Positions 1 to 8,652 of a DNA stretch of 64,000 bases are shown piece after piece. The notes under the pieces are model-generated. The model ran no database searches. It was not told the DNA's origin and saw nothing but the letters and a program-made list of their open reading frames with translations. The position numbers and the translations under genes were made by a program. Source of the DNA: an uncultured Bizionia sp. (GTDB taxonomy: Bacteria; Bacteroidota; Bacteroidia; Flavobacteriales; Flavobacteriaceae). The stretch spans positions 62,001-126,000 of the forward strand of contig CANMCF010000004.1 in the NCBI GenBank assembly GCA_947496215.1. Direction: 5' to 3'. The number at the start of each line of letters is the position of its first letter. Position 1 is the stretch's first letter.

Positions 1-65
1 TCTTTTTCGTTATCAATTTACAAGCAGCATTACTAATATAAAGCCTTTAAAAAGGATTCACAATT

Positions 66-1202
66 TTATTTAGAAAGTAGGATACTCACTGCATTGCCAC
101 CGAAACCGACAGCATTCACCAAAACGTTTTGTAATTTTTCAGGTTGTTTTTCTTCTAAATAAGGCGTTGAAACAAAGGTTTGGTGCTGTAGCATCAAAAC
201 GGCCATTTCAACACTTAGCATACCTGAAGCTCCCAAGGTATGTCCAAGCTTCCATTTATTAGTAGTCAACGAAGGAATATTGTTACAAAAAACTTTTTCG
301 ATGGCGTTTATTTCGGAAAGATCACCTTTTATCGTGCCAGGTGTATGTGTTACAATGACATCTACATCGTCTGGATTCAAATCTCCCAAGGCCATGGTCA
401 TCGATTTCACGAAGCAATCGCCATTGGCAGACAAGGACACGTTGTGTTTCAAAGGCTCCGTGGCATAGCCAATGCCTTTTACAATGGCCAATGCATTGGG
501 TTGTATTCCCCTTTCTAGACAAGCCATTGCAGCACCTTCACCAAGAATCATGGTATTCTTGGACTTATCCAAATCCAAGGCACGACAAGGATAGTCGGTC
601 TCTTCTTTCGCATAGATCTTCAATGCTTGCATTTGTGCGATGGTAAATGGTGTCAAGGAGGCCTCGCTCCCTCCAACCAAAAAGGTGTCACTCAATCCCG
701 ATTGTATCCAGGCAACGCCGTTCAACAAGGCATGCAATGCCGTGGAGCAGGTTATGGAATGTGAAATTTCCGGACCTTGCGTTTGCAAGTCGTGGGCGAC
801 CCATGAGGAGATGTTTCCCAGTGTCGTCGTTGGCGAACTCAACGTTTCGGCCTTGTTCCTGTTTAGGAAGTCTTCGTGGTAGTTTTCGAACAATCGCGTG
901 GCACCACGGGAAGATCCTATGTTTATTCCAAAGTCATGAGTGTTCCAATTTGCCTTTTCAACAGCTTTCCTTGCAGAATGGATGGCGAATAGGACAGAAT
1001 CGTCCAAGGGTCTGTATTTTGCATCCGAATCCCTCAACTTTGAGATTTCGGCTTTTGCGTTTTGGGGCAGTTCCGAAACCAGAGCCTCATCTTTTACGAC
1101 GATATGATGCGAATGGTCTTTATAGCTTTCCCATACTTCATCTGTGGATTTTCCAAGTGGGGAAATCGATGAGATGGCGGTTATGGATATTGGTTTTAAC
1201 AC
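66..1202 (-). CDS. Beta-ketoacyl synthase of the biotin-locus type
   Basis: This 378-residue protein is a condensing enzyme of the FabF/thiolase fold, which joins acyl chains by decarboxylative Claisen condensation. The catalytic triad is visible: Cys152 in SITCSTAL, His286 in THTPGT and His321 in LGHTLGASG. It is slightly shorter than typical FabF (about 410). The start is a GTG at 1200-1202; the N-terminus LKPISITAISSISPLG fits the family, so no later start is needed. Flavobacteria often carry such a synthase beside bioA/bioD/bioF, where it is thought to help make the pimeloyl moiety; here it lies 11 kb from bioA. The family call is firm; the biotin role is inferred from that usual neighbourhood. 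Confidence 0.88.
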   Translation of the reverse strand: MLKPISITAISSISPLGKSTDEVWESYKDHSHHIVVKDEALVSELPQNAKAEISKLRDSDAKYRPLDDSVLFAIHSARKAVEKANWNTHDFGINIGSSRGATRLFENYHEDFLNRNKAETLSSPTTTLGNISSWVAHDLQTQGPEISHSITCSTALHALLNGVAWIQSGLSDTFLVGGSEASLTPFTIAQMQALKIYAKEETDYPCRALDLDKSKNTMILGEGAAMACLERGIQPNALAIVKGIGYATEPLKHNVSLSANGDCFVKSMTMALGDLNPDDVDVIVTHTPGTIKGDLSEINAIEKVFCNNIPSLTTNKWKLGHTLGASGMLSVEMAVLMLQHQTFVSTPYLEEKQPEKLQNVLVNAVGFGGNAVSILLSK

Positions 1203-1556
1203 TAAAAACGGTTTTGGGCAAAAATACGAGTTATCCTTTTTCCATCTCGAAAAAAGGAGTGATTTAATTCATATCCTCCTGAACTTGTTTTCAGGATCTC
1301 GCGTAGCAAGGGATTACAAGTGTAACGACAGAGGTGTTTGGAGCTGCTCTAAGTGGCAAAAAGGATTGTTTATTTGATTTTGACTGTAACAAATTATTTG
1401 TTTTTAGTACATATTAATGTGGACGGGAATGATGGAACTCGAAAATGAATACCGTCAAATCCAATGCCAGTACACGGAAAACGGCTTTTTCGGATTAAAT
1501 CGAAAGAGTGAGACTACAACCAAAAACAAAGACTTCCGCTTTCTCGGAGGATAGAC
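1203..1556. other. Intergenic region with one degenerate REP-like palindrome
   Basis: There is no credible gene in this divergent gap. At 1274-1300 a palindrome resembling the REP-like repeats near 14 kb can be seen (CCTGAACTTGTTTTCAGG core, one inserted T). Promoters for both flanking genes should lie here, but I could not assign a clear -7/-33 pair. Confidence 0.4.
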
Positions 1557-2186
1557 ATGAAAAAAGTAAAACCTTATCAAAACATCGAAGAAGCCCTTGA
1601 TACCTTGGACAATGGAGGGCGTTTTTACAACATTTTCACAAAGGCAGGGGATGGTATCATCTCCCAAGCCGAATTGGGAAAGGTGGGAGGCGTGTTCAAC
1701 AACAAGCAAGCGGCCATATTGTTTTTGGAATTGGCCACTTCCGAGTTGGATGAGGCCGCCAAGGGAAAATTGCTTTCCAAGATGGAAGCCGATTTGCAAT
1801 CGAGTCATGAAAAGTTCTTGCCCCAACGGCTATTGCCCTCGGAGGTGAAGACGAAAGGCATCTTGTCGTCCAGTGCCATAGTGACGGGCGTACCGAGGTT
1901 GACGACATCCAAAACGAGTTTCAACGGATTCATAATGGTACCCATCTCCACCGGCAATATCACGACGTTTACGATGATACCTTTGATCGACAGGTATGAC
2001 GTCTATGAGTTACGGGATGAGGCTTCTTCGGAAACCTTCATCATAGCGCATTCCAAAAGCAAAGAGAAGCTTCCAGAAAAGAAGATGAAGGTGGCAGGGA
2101 TCATCAAGGAATTGAAAACGAACAAGCAGGAAGACGTAGCTTCCAACTTGTTCTTGGAAGTGTTGTACAATAGTGAGATCGCATAG
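1557..2186 (+). CDS. Hypothetical protein, 209 aa
   Basis: I do not recognise a family. The protein is soluble: no signal peptide or membrane segment is visible. Residues around 28-42 (KAGDGIISQAEL) resemble half of an EF-hand loop, but a full pair is not evident. The C-terminal third is Lys/Glu rich. The codon use matches the neighbouring chromosomal genes and the ATG follows a purine-rich stretch (GGAGGATAG), a better than average ribosome site for this phylum. It is followed 52 bases later by a co-directional membrane protein gene. The gene is probably real; its function is unknown. Confidence 0.7.
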   Translation: MKKVKPYQNIEEALDTLDNGGRFYNIFTKAGDGIISQAELGKVGGVFNNKQAAILFLELATSELDEAAKGKLLSKMEADLQSSHEKFLPQRLLPSEVKTKGILSSSAIVTGVPRLTTSKTSFNGFIMVPISTGNITTFTMIPLIDRYDVYELRDEASSETFIIAHSKSKEKLPEKKMKVAGIIKELKTNKQEDVASNLFLEVLYNSEIA

Positions 2187-2256
2187 TAGGAAATCGAATA
2201 TAGAATAGTATAAATACAAATTAATTGAACCCACTTTCGTGGGAATGAAAAAAATT

Positions 2257-2712
2257 ATGGAAGAAACAAGAAGAAAGAGTTGGTTTGGCCGCAACTGGGG
2301 CTGGGTTTTGGGAGGTGGTTGCCTAACCATCATCATATTGGTCATTTTTGGCGTTGGCGCCGCAATCTTTGGAATCTCGAAAGCCATCGGCGAATCGGAA
2401 CCCTATACCCATGCCTATGAAATGGCCATACAAAACGAAGCTGTCATAGAAGCTTTGGGTGAACCTATTGAAACTGGTTTTTCTGGTTCCAATACGAATT
2501 ATAGCTATAAGAATGGAGAGACCAGTGTGGAAATGACCATACCCATAAATGGGGCATCAAACAGTGCGCTCATTCATGTGGAAGGCACCAAGGAGAATGA
2601 CGTATGGACCTACAACAAACTCTATGTGGATGTTGAAAACGACGATGTGGACATCAATCTGTTGGAAGAGGATTTGGAAAATGTTGAAGACGGAGACATT
2701 TTGGAGGAATAA
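2257..2712 (+). CDS. Coa1-like single-span membrane protein
   Basis: The protein has a short basic cytoplasmic tail (TRRKSWFGRNW), one transmembrane helix (about residues 15-38, VLGGGCLTIIILVIFGVGAAIFG) and a periplasmic domain with the pattern of bacterial Coa1/Tim21-related proteins: an alpha helix containing ALGEPIE, then beta strands. Such proteins are annotated by similarity to a cytochrome oxidase assembly factor; the role in bacteria is not established. I prefer the ATG at 2257 (MEETRRKSW); in-frame GTG 2239 and ATG 2245 would only add six or four residues. The C-terminus is very acidic (LLEEDLENVEDGD). Confidence 0.6.
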   Translation: MEETRRKSWFGRNWGWVLGGGCLTIIILVIFGVGAAIFGISKAIGESEPYTHAYEMAIQNEAVIEALGEPIETGFSGSNTNYSYKNGETSVEMTIPINGASNSALIHVEGTKENDVWTYNKLYVDVENDDVDINLLEEDLENVEDGDILEE

Positions 2713-2860
2713 ATTATTATTAGATACCCTTTTCTATTTCTAGTTGAATAAAAACGATGATAGTGAGGGTGTCTTTTTTGTTCTCATTGAATGTCATATG
2801 TCTTGTTGAGAGACAAATCCATTCAGAGAACAAAAAATTTGTGATTGCATCTCATCACAA

Positions 2861-3448
2861 TTAGCGATAAGGAGGTCCAGAGACCCAACCCACTATGGAT
2901 TGGCGTGTTCCTTTGGTTATGGGAGTGACACGATGTTGGATGAACGATGGGAAAATGACTATGGTTCCCTTTTCTCGTGGCGCGGTCACTATGTTTTGGT
3001 TTATCATGAATTGCAAGTCGCCTCCTTCGTATTCCGAAGGATCCGACAATTGTATGGTCATGCTCAGTTTTCTTACAGAACTACCTCCGGCACCAAAATC
3101 CAGATGCCAGTCGAAAAAGTCACCTTCGGAATATCGCGTCAATTGCAGTTCCTGGTGGAACCCCAATATGTCAAAATGGTATCTTTCATTGTTGCAGTTT
3201 ATGGCCAGATCTGCCAATTTGCGATAAATCCAATTGTTTTCCGGTGTATTTTCTATAAACATCACGGAACTCTTTCTCAATTCGTCCTTGTACTTTTCCT
3301 TTCCACTAACTGTGGCCTTTATGGTTTGCTCATCGTCCCAAAAGTCGAGTATTCTATTTGTTTCGTGAGGCAGGAACAAGCCTTGGTAATAGACGAATTC
3401 CACAAAGTTGTTTTTAAGGGGAAGACCAAATGAATAGTTTACTGACAT
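2861..3448 (-). CDS. 2OG-Fe(II) oxygenase (prolyl hydroxylase-like)
   Basis: This 195-residue protein has the double-stranded beta-helix iron site: His115 and Asp117 in FDWHLDFG, distal His172 in FIQHRVTP, and Arg182 in KGTRQSIVGW for 2-oxoglutarate. This is the PKHD/PiuC-type arrangement of Fe(II)-dependent hydroxylases. The substrate cannot be told from sequence. It is transcribed on its own; its upstream region holds a TAGTTTTG -7 box within an element that is repeated at the far side of the defence island. The motif set is complete and the length is normal for small members of the family. Confidence 0.85.
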   Translation of the reverse strand: MSVNYSFGLPLKNNFVEFVYYQGLFLPHETNRILDFWDDEQTIKATVSGKEKYKDELRKSSVMFIENTPENNWIYRKLADLAINCNNERYHFDILGFHQELQLTRYSEGDFFDWHLDFGAGGSSVRKLSMTIQLSDPSEYEGGDLQFMINQNIVTAPREKGTIVIFPSFIQHRVTPITKGTRQSIVGWVSGPPYR

Positions 3449-3490
3449 AGAAAAAAATATGAGTTAAATGGACCAAAAATGGATGCCTCC

Positions 3491-3540
3491 AAAACTAGTG
3501 AAGTTACTGTTTAAAAGAAATACGTAGTTTTACGTGTTTT
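3491..3540 (-). promoter_or_regulatory. Promoter-like repeat, copy next to the oxygenase gene
   Basis: On the minus strand this segment holds TAGTTTTG (a match to the Bacteroidota -7 box TAnnTTTG), preceded by ACTTCAC and, further upstream, two TACGT words separated by four bases. A diverged direct copy of about 50 bases lies at 8655-8705. It is placed 40-90 bases before the oxygenase start, as expected for its promoter and an upstream operator. Confidence 0.5.
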
Positions 3541-3662
3541 TGCTTACTCTTGCCTCCAATAGTTTTTTGGATTAGTGGTAGCGAGGGTCACGATTAGTGG
3601 TAATGGAATGAAAACCTTCTTGAAGGAGTTTGGATAGAGTAGGGTTTTTACCAATTTATTGG

Positions 3663-3693
3663 TTGTGTAACGACTACCTCTGTTAGCCACTGG
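3663..3693 (-). repeat. Cassette junction A (compact)
   Basis: In gene sense (minus strand) this reads CAGTGGCTAACAGAGG followed by TAGTCGTTACACAA. The first half recurs at the end of the Mrr-like gene (junction B); the second half resembles the ends of junctions B and C. GTAACGACTA at 3667-3676 is exactly inverted at 8595-8604, so the pair encloses the whole defence island. Confidence 0.5.
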
Positions 3694-3695
3694 CT

Positions 3696-6080
3696 TTATT
3701 CTTCAATTATTCGATTTATTCTTTCAAAGACAATTTTTTCATATGTGTCAAATTCATTTAAAATTCTTTTACTGTCTATTGAGTTGGGAGAATCATAATA
3801 ATCTACAATTTTTTGAGGAACACCAAAATCACTTGCAATTCTTGCTTCTTCACTGAACGCATTATATTCTAACTTAATCAATAATTTATCAATTCCAGAA
3901 ATTTCATCTATAGCAACATCTAGTTTTTGAGATTCAATGTATTTATACATTAAATTGAAAATACCTAAGTATTTTACTAATTGATATTTAAATGTATTAA
4001 ATATTAAGCTAGCACTATCTCTCATTGCTTTGTTTACTATTAGACTGTAATTAATTATAAATTCATTCCCGCTTTTTTTCTTTTCTTGTTCTTTGAGGTA
4101 ACGATTATAATAATAATCATAATTTCCCCTAAACCCTTTTGTAAGATAACTGTTTAGTGAAACTATTAAAATTGAATAATTTCTTTTGTCAAATTTATCA
4201 AAATACGTATTTGTAATTAATCCTCTCAAATTTTCATTTTGTATTTGTTCTAAGCATAGGTTTAATATTATTTGTACTCCTTCTTTATTAATCCTCAAAG
4301 ATGGTGAGTTTAGTTTTTTAATAAGAAGTTTTATTTTTTTTAGTTCATTTAAGTTTAATAATTTTATTTTATCATAAATAATAATCTTATCTCTTTTACT
4401 CATAGCCTTAAACTGCGAAATAACATTATTTGGAATACCTCTTTCAGCTTGCATTTTACGAACTTCTTCAAGTCTTTCTTTACTTCTATCATCTAAAAAC
4501 TGATTTGGAGTCATTTCATCATCAATTTCTTTTCTTACTTGACTTGGGTCGTAATTCTTGTGTTTTATTGGTTCGCCTTGTTGATTTAGTTTGGTTATAA
4601 ATTCTGAATCTAGAGAAATAACTCTGCCAGTATAGTGTTCCATAAATCTACCAGCTCTTCCTGCAATGTTTTTAGCATCAAATGTTACTAATGGTTTTGC
4701 ATGTTTCCCTGAACCTTTAAGACTTTTATAAACAATCATATTCTTTGCAGTAGTGTTCACTCCTTCAGTAATTGTTGTGGTTGAACAAAGAATGTCAAGT
4801 CCAGAATCTGAATTATTAAAGAGGCTGACAATTTCTTTTTGAATGTATTTTGGGACAACACCGTGATGAACACCAATGCCTTTTTCAAGTGCATTAATCA
4901 CAACCCATTCGTTATCATATTTGTTTTTAAGATGATTTAAGAAAGTCTCAATATAGTCAGTGTTTATTTTACTTCTTTCATATCCTGAAGCTACATTTTC
5001 TGTAATAGCTTTAGTATTGCAGTAAACTATTGCATTTTCATTACGCACTAATATTCTATCTAAAAGTTCTTGAATTTTTTTCTTCTTTGTATTTTTACCT
5101 TTTAGATTAAAATTTATACCATCTACTGTTATTTCTGTATTAACATTTTCAATGTTTGTTTGGCTAACTTTTACTATTTCATATTCATTTCTAAGAAGTT
5201 TTGTTATACCTAAATCATTTAAGAATAAGTCGAAGGAAGGATTGTAGAAATCTGATTTTTCATTTAAAATTTCTATATATGGACCAGCTAATAATATGTC
5301 AATATTTGGAAATCTGGAAAGGCCATAAAAAATAGACATTCTATAGGCTACATCTCTTTCATTTTCTCGTGCCTCATTATCAATAATATATCCATTGTCT
5401 ATTTTGTAAATTTCATCAACGAATATGAAATCTAGGTCTAGACTTTCATTGTTTTTGTCAAGGAATGAAAGGAACCTTTCAGGCGTAAAAATAAAGATAT
5501 TATATTCTCCATAGTTACTATCAATGTCACTTAAAGTATGAATATCATAGTCTATTGGAAATGTGATTTTCCCTTCTTTTATTTTTGCTAGATTTTCTGA
5601 TAAAAGAGCAATGCTAGGGAATATTAATACAATATTTTTATACTTAATTTTTTTAATAACTTCATATACCAAATAGGTTTTACCAAATGAAGTTGATGCT
5701 GAAAGGAAATAGCGATTTTGATTGCTTGAGACGAAAAGGTCTAATATTTCTTTTTGATACTGATGTAATTTTGAATTATCATCTGCGTAAAGAGTTGACT
5801 CGTAAAGTAAAGATGAGATTGTACTTAAACCAATATTTTCGTCATCTATTTTTAAAGAGTTTTCATTATTGAAATTTGTGAGAATATCATAATAATGTGG
5901 TATTCCAGCTTTATTAGAAAGATAGAGTAGAAACCTTTTGTCTGCATCATCAAGTTCTTCGTTTTTAATGAAATCAAAATATTCACAAACACTACTTAGA
6001 AGATTATAGTCTTCCAGTTCTCCATTGTTAAATGAATTTAGTGCTGTTACGACATTAAGGGTTCTTTCGTATCTATCCAT
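3696..6080 (-). CDS. hamB: Hachiman helicase HamB
   Basis: This 794-residue superfamily 2 helicase has Walker A SASTSFGKT (127-135), TPERFL (199-204), DEIY as motif II (222-225), the HHG motif (405-407), ITEGVN (437-442) and motif VI NIAGRAGR (471-478), followed by a long helical C-terminal region without a recognisable fold. The layout is that of Ski2-like helicases. It overlaps hamA by 34 bases, so the two are translationally coupled. In known Hachiman systems HamB scans DNA and holds HamA inactive until damaged or phage DNA is met; that role is transferred from the family. It is strongly AT-rich compared with the flanking genes, which suggests horizontal transfer. Confidence 0.9.
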   Translation of the reverse strand: MDRYERTLNVVTALNSFNNGELEDYNLLSSVCEYFDFIKNEELDDADKRFLLYLSNKAGIPHYYDILTNFNNENSLKIDDENIGLSTISSLLYESTLYADDNSKLHQYQKEILDLFVSSNQNRYFLSASTSFGKTYLVYEVIKKIKYKNIVLIFPSIALLSENLAKIKEGKITFPIDYDIHTLSDIDSNYGEYNIFIFTPERFLSFLDKNNESLDLDFIFVDEIYKIDNGYIIDNEARENERDVAYRMSIFYGLSRFPNIDILLAGPYIEILNEKSDFYNPSFDLFLNDLGITKLLRNEYEIVKVSQTNIENVNTEITVDGINFNLKGKNTKKKKIQELLDRILVRNENAIVYCNTKAITENVASGYERSKINTDYIETFLNHLKNKYDNEWVVINALEKGIGVHHGVVPKYIQKEIVSLFNNSDSGLDILCSTTTITEGVNTTAKNMIVYKSLKGSGKHAKPLVTFDAKNIAGRAGRFMEHYTGRVISLDSEFITKLNQQGEPIKHKNYDPSQVRKEIDDEMTPNQFLDDRSKERLEEVRKMQAERGIPNNVISQFKAMSKRDKIIIYDKIKLLNLNELKKIKLLIKKLNSPSLRINKEGVQIILNLCLEQIQNENLRGLITNTYFDKFDKRNYSILIVSLNSYLTKGFRGNYDYYYNRYLKEQEKKKSGNEFIINYSLIVNKAMRDSASLIFNTFKYQLVKYLGIFNLMYKYIESQKLDVAIDEISGIDKLLIKLEYNAFSEEARIASDFGVPQKIVDYYDSPNSIDSKRILNEFDTYEKIVFERINRIIEE

Positions 6081-6958
6081 TTAATTATTGTTTCTTTTGT
6101 TGCTTTAACATCATCTATAGGTAAGAATATGAAGAATATTGAGAAGTCAATACTTATATCATCAAAGCTAATATGATTGAATTTGTCTTTTATATGTTTG
6201 ACTGCTAGTTTAATTGAATCACTATAAGTTTCGCTAATAGAGTTATATGTAACAAGTACTGGATAAATTAAGCTTATGTTATTATCATTCAATTCTTCTT
6301 CCAAAGAATCTATTATGCATTTGTCCCATTTATCTAATATTGAATATAATTTTGAAGTTTTATCAATTATATCGCCTTTATGTTGAAGTATTGTAGTGAA
6401 GTTTGTGTTTACTAAATAGTCATCAGAAATTGCTTTTTCAATACTTTTAAAAACACTATTTATTGCGCTTTTACAATCTTCATAAAATTTTGTTTCGCCA
6501 AACCAAAGTTCAATTTCATCTTTTCTTTGAACTAAATGGAACGCATCATAGCCAGTAACTTCGGTTTTCTTTTGAATGTCATAAAAGTATCCTCTTGATA
6601 TTAAGGTGTCAGTTTTATAAAAATGCTTTAAAATACAATAGAGCAGAGATTCTCCGTAAATACCGAGTTTCCTTTTTGCTAGGTCATTAGCAGAATAATT
6701 GTATTTAAACTTATTATTGAATGCTTTTAGAAACATTTTTTGGTGATTGCCACTACTTAATTGAAATTCGTCATAAGCATAATAAAGAATGCCTTCGTAA
6801 ATTATTTTTGCTAAATCTGAGTCATCATCCGATTTAAAGCAGTTATCCTCAATATTAGCCGAAGTAACGCAAGTTTTGTCAATTTTAGTTGTCAAGTCTG
6901 GTAAACTGCATTCAAAAAGTATGGTTTTGCTTATTAAATCTTTTAGACTTGGTTTCAT
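6047..6958 (-). CDS. hamA: Hachiman nuclease/effector HamA (DUF1837)
   Basis: This 303-residue protein matches the DUF1837/HamA type. The PD-(D/E)XK site is visible: Glu103 in GIYGESLL, Asp138 in TGYDAFHL, and Glu155-x-Lys157 in WFGETKFY. HamA is a DNase in the Hachiman antiphage system, which is thought to degrade DNA indiscriminately and stop phage spread by killing or arresting the cell. It is the first gene of the hamA-hamB operon; no WYL or other regulator gene accompanies it. The 5' region is junction B rather than an ordinary promoter region. All active-site residues are present, so the gene looks functional. Confidence 0.9.
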   Translation of the reverse strand: MKPSLKDLISKTILFECSLPDLTTKIDKTCVTSANIEDNCFKSDDDSDLAKIIYEGILYYAYDEFQLSSGNHQKMFLKAFNNKFKYNYSANDLAKRKLGIYGESLLYCILKHFYKTDTLISRGYFYDIQKKTEVTGYDAFHLVQRKDEIELWFGETKFYEDCKSAINSVFKSIEKAISDDYLVNTNFTTILQHKGDIIDKTSKLYSILDKWDKCIIDSLEEELNDNNISLIYPVLVTYNSISETYSDSIKLAVKHIKDKFNHISFDDISIDFSIFFIFLPIDDVKATKETIIKWIDTKEPLMS

Positions 6959-7138
6959 TTGTAGTTTTTTAGCTTGTAGTTAACGATCTTGCGTATGAAA
7001 CATAGCGTGTAAAAAGACGCCAATTTTTCTGATAAACACAGAGCCAATTTTTTAAATTTGGCGGTCTATGTAAATAAGTACTAACTTTTGGATTTAATAT
7101 TTATTAGCTATGTTTATACATATTGTTAGCCACTGGTT
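6959..7138 (-). repeat. Cassette junction B (long imperfect dyad)
   Basis: This lies between the stop of the Mrr-like gene and the hamA start. In gene sense it begins GTGGCTAACA and ends CGTTAACTACAAG (6973-6985). GTATAAACATAGC near the 5' side pairs with GCTATGTTTCATAC near the 3' side with one bulged base, forming a long hairpin with an extrahelical nucleotide. The centre holds two direct GCCAATTTTT words and one inverted TTTGGC. The end is clearly related to junction C (ACAC..TA.GTTT.ATA.GC..GTTAAC.ACAAG). The form recalls integron attC sites but lacks a clean GTTRRRY core. Confidence 0.5.
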
Positions 7139-7983
7139 TTTATTTCTTTTTCGTAATCAGTGTATTTTATTGAACTAATATTTTCCTTTGCAAAATCATA
7201 AATAGATTCTTTAGTGTAATCTCCATTTTCTAAAAAATCACTTCTCCAAAATTTAATGTCTTCTCGTAAGTAATTGAATTTCAGGTTTAAAAACTTCTCT
7301 AAATCGTTTCTTTTTATAGTTGAAAAGTATAGTCTTTTTTCTTTATTATTCTTCGCAGGTATTCTAATAGTTATGAATTCTAAATCTGAAAAGTCTCTAA
7401 ATAATCGTGCACTTTCTTTTATTATCTTTTTGAAACTATAATATTCCGTATTTACGAAGCCTTCTTTAAACGTAACTATTCTTTTATTATAATTTGATTT
7501 ATTATAATCGAAATAGCCACTATTTTCATTTCCTCGCTTAAAGAACTCATATTTTGATAACTCAAGATTTTTAATATTTTGATTAACAAAATAGTCAAAG
7601 GTTAGTTTTATTTTTTCTAGTTCGTCAAACTCAATAATGTCAAGTTTTAAGTTCTTGACATTAGCACGATTTTTTGCAGCTAAACTATATCCGTTATTAG
7701 TTATTAATAAACCAAAATTAGCTTTTGTGTCTTCTATCATTCCGAGAAAACTCTCAACTATTTTTACATCAAGTTTGGTAGAAAAATATTTACAGTCAAT
7801 TATTCCAAGAATTTTATTTCCACCTATTTTTCCTCTAATTGAAATATCAATTTGTCTATCAATTTTACTGTGCTTTCCAAAAATTCTGTCGTCAAACTCA
7901 AAATCGCATTCGGTGAATATCGAAGCTAGTTCTTTATGAATTTGTCGTTCATATTTTCTCCAAGTTGTATCTTCTATAGACAT
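7126..7983 (-). CDS. Mrr-like restriction endonuclease domain protein
   Basis: The N-terminal half (about residues 10-120) has the Mrr_cat pattern of the PD-(D/E)XK fold: Asp46 in RQIDISI, Asp63-Cys-Lys65 in GIIDCKYF, and the following ESFLGM..ANFGLLITNNGYS helix-strand segment typical of Mrr and related modification-dependent nucleases. The C-terminal 150 residues are Lys/Phe rich with no recognised domain and may bind DNA or the partner. The gene starts one base after the stop of the P-loop gene (7985-8479), so the two form an operon. It is very AT-rich. A defence nuclease role is inferred from fold and location; there is no methyltransferase nearby, so a classical type II system is unlikely. 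Confidence 0.8.
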   Translation of the reverse strand: MSIEDTTWRKYERQIHKELASIFTECDFEFDDRIFGKHSKIDRQIDISIRGKIGGNKILGIIDCKYFSTKLDVKIVESFLGMIEDTKANFGLLITNNGYSLAAKNRANVKNLKLDIIEFDELEKIKLTFDYFVNQNIKNLELSKYEFFKRGNENSGYFDYNKSNYNKRIVTFKEGFVNTEYYSFKKIIKESARLFRDFSDLEFITIRIPAKNNKEKRLYFSTIKRNDLEKFLNLKFNYLREDIKFWRSDFLENGDYTKESIYDFAKENISSIKYTDYEKEIKTSG

Positions 7984-7984
7984 T

Positions 7985-8479
7985 TTAGTCAGTTAGAATT
8001 AAGTTTCTGTATTTTGCCCAACCATAAATGTATTCACGGATTTCTCGAACTCGATTATTTAAATCAATTTTCCCATTTCTGAATCCAACAGAAGAATTTA
8101 ATCCAATTAGATAATTAAAAATTCCGAGTGAATCAAATTGTGGCTGGTCATTTTGGTCATTAAATCCAGGATTTAACCAATGGGAATAAATTTGATAGTT
8201 TTTGTTAGCAAAATAATCTATCGTTTGTGTAACATCTTTTCGGTATTGCATTGAACATAGAACTATTGCTGGATTATTTTCTGTTATTAATTCTCCAACA
8301 TAAGTTTCACGTTCTTCTGGGCTACCACTTACCAAAAACACATTTACATATTCAATTTCGTTTAAAAATAATTTTTTCAGTTTAGTTCCTGTTTTTACAG
8401 TTCTACCGAATAATGAATTCCAAGTTGATGATTTACCTGAATTTCTTTTTCCAATAACAGACACTAATAATTTTTCCAT
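7985..8479 (-). CDS. Small P-loop NTPase-like protein paired with the nuclease
   Basis: This 164-residue protein opens with a Walker A motif, GKRNSGKSS (residues 10-18), after a hydrophobic strand, as in GTPases and kinases. AIVLCSMQY (around 90-98) is the strand where Walker B would be, but the usual Asp is missing, and no NKxD motif is seen. The C-terminus has GIFNYLIG and a helical tail. I do not recognise a named family. It is the first gene of an operon with an Mrr-like nuclease, inside a defence island, so it could be a sensor or switch for that nuclease. Domain confidence is good for the P-loop and low for the role. Confidence 0.7.
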   Translation of the reverse strand: MEKLLVSVIGKRNSGKSSTWNSLFGRTVKTGTKLKKLFLNEIEYVNVFLVSGSPEERETYVGELITENNPAIVLCSMQYRKDVTQTIDYFANKNYQIYSHWLNPGFNDQNDQPQFDSLGIFNYLIGLNSSVGFRNGKIDLNNRVREIREYIYGWAKYRNLILTD

Positions 8480-8504
8480 ATTTCTTTCTGAGTTTGAGTG
8501 GTAA

Positions 8505-8604
8505 CTTGTGGTTAACTAGCATATAAACGTATTGTGTTTATTTCTCCTATTATTTTTTATTAAAACAATATGCCTTTTTATCGCTAAACAAAGCTAGTCG
8601 TTAC
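8505..8604 (-). repeat. Cassette junction C at the upstream end of the island
   Basis: In gene sense it begins GTAACGACTAGC (8593-8604) and ends GTTAACCACAAG (8505-8516), with an AT-rich middle. The end aligns with the end of junction B. CTAGC words near both ends are inverted and can pair. The outer GTAACGACTA is an exact inverted copy of the one in junction A. Confidence 0.45.
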
Positions 8605-8652
8605 TTAAACAAAAACTTTGCGGAAAACCGTAAAAACAAAAAAGCATATCCT

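Noticed and set aside
647..1267. 206-aa open frame on the plus strand
   Set aside because: It is antisense to the ketoacyl synthase gene, whose catalytic residues are all present; no domain is seen in the plus-strand frame.
6959..7138. Canonical integron attC site
   Set aside because: The hairpin and bulge are similar in form, but RYYYAAC/GTTRRRY cores are not matched and no integrase gene is in the window, so I call it only a cassette-like junction.
7126..8479. Type II or type IV restriction system of known kind
   Set aside because: There is no methyltransferase, and the partner is not a McrB-type AAA+ GTPase: it is only 164 aa and lacks NKxD.
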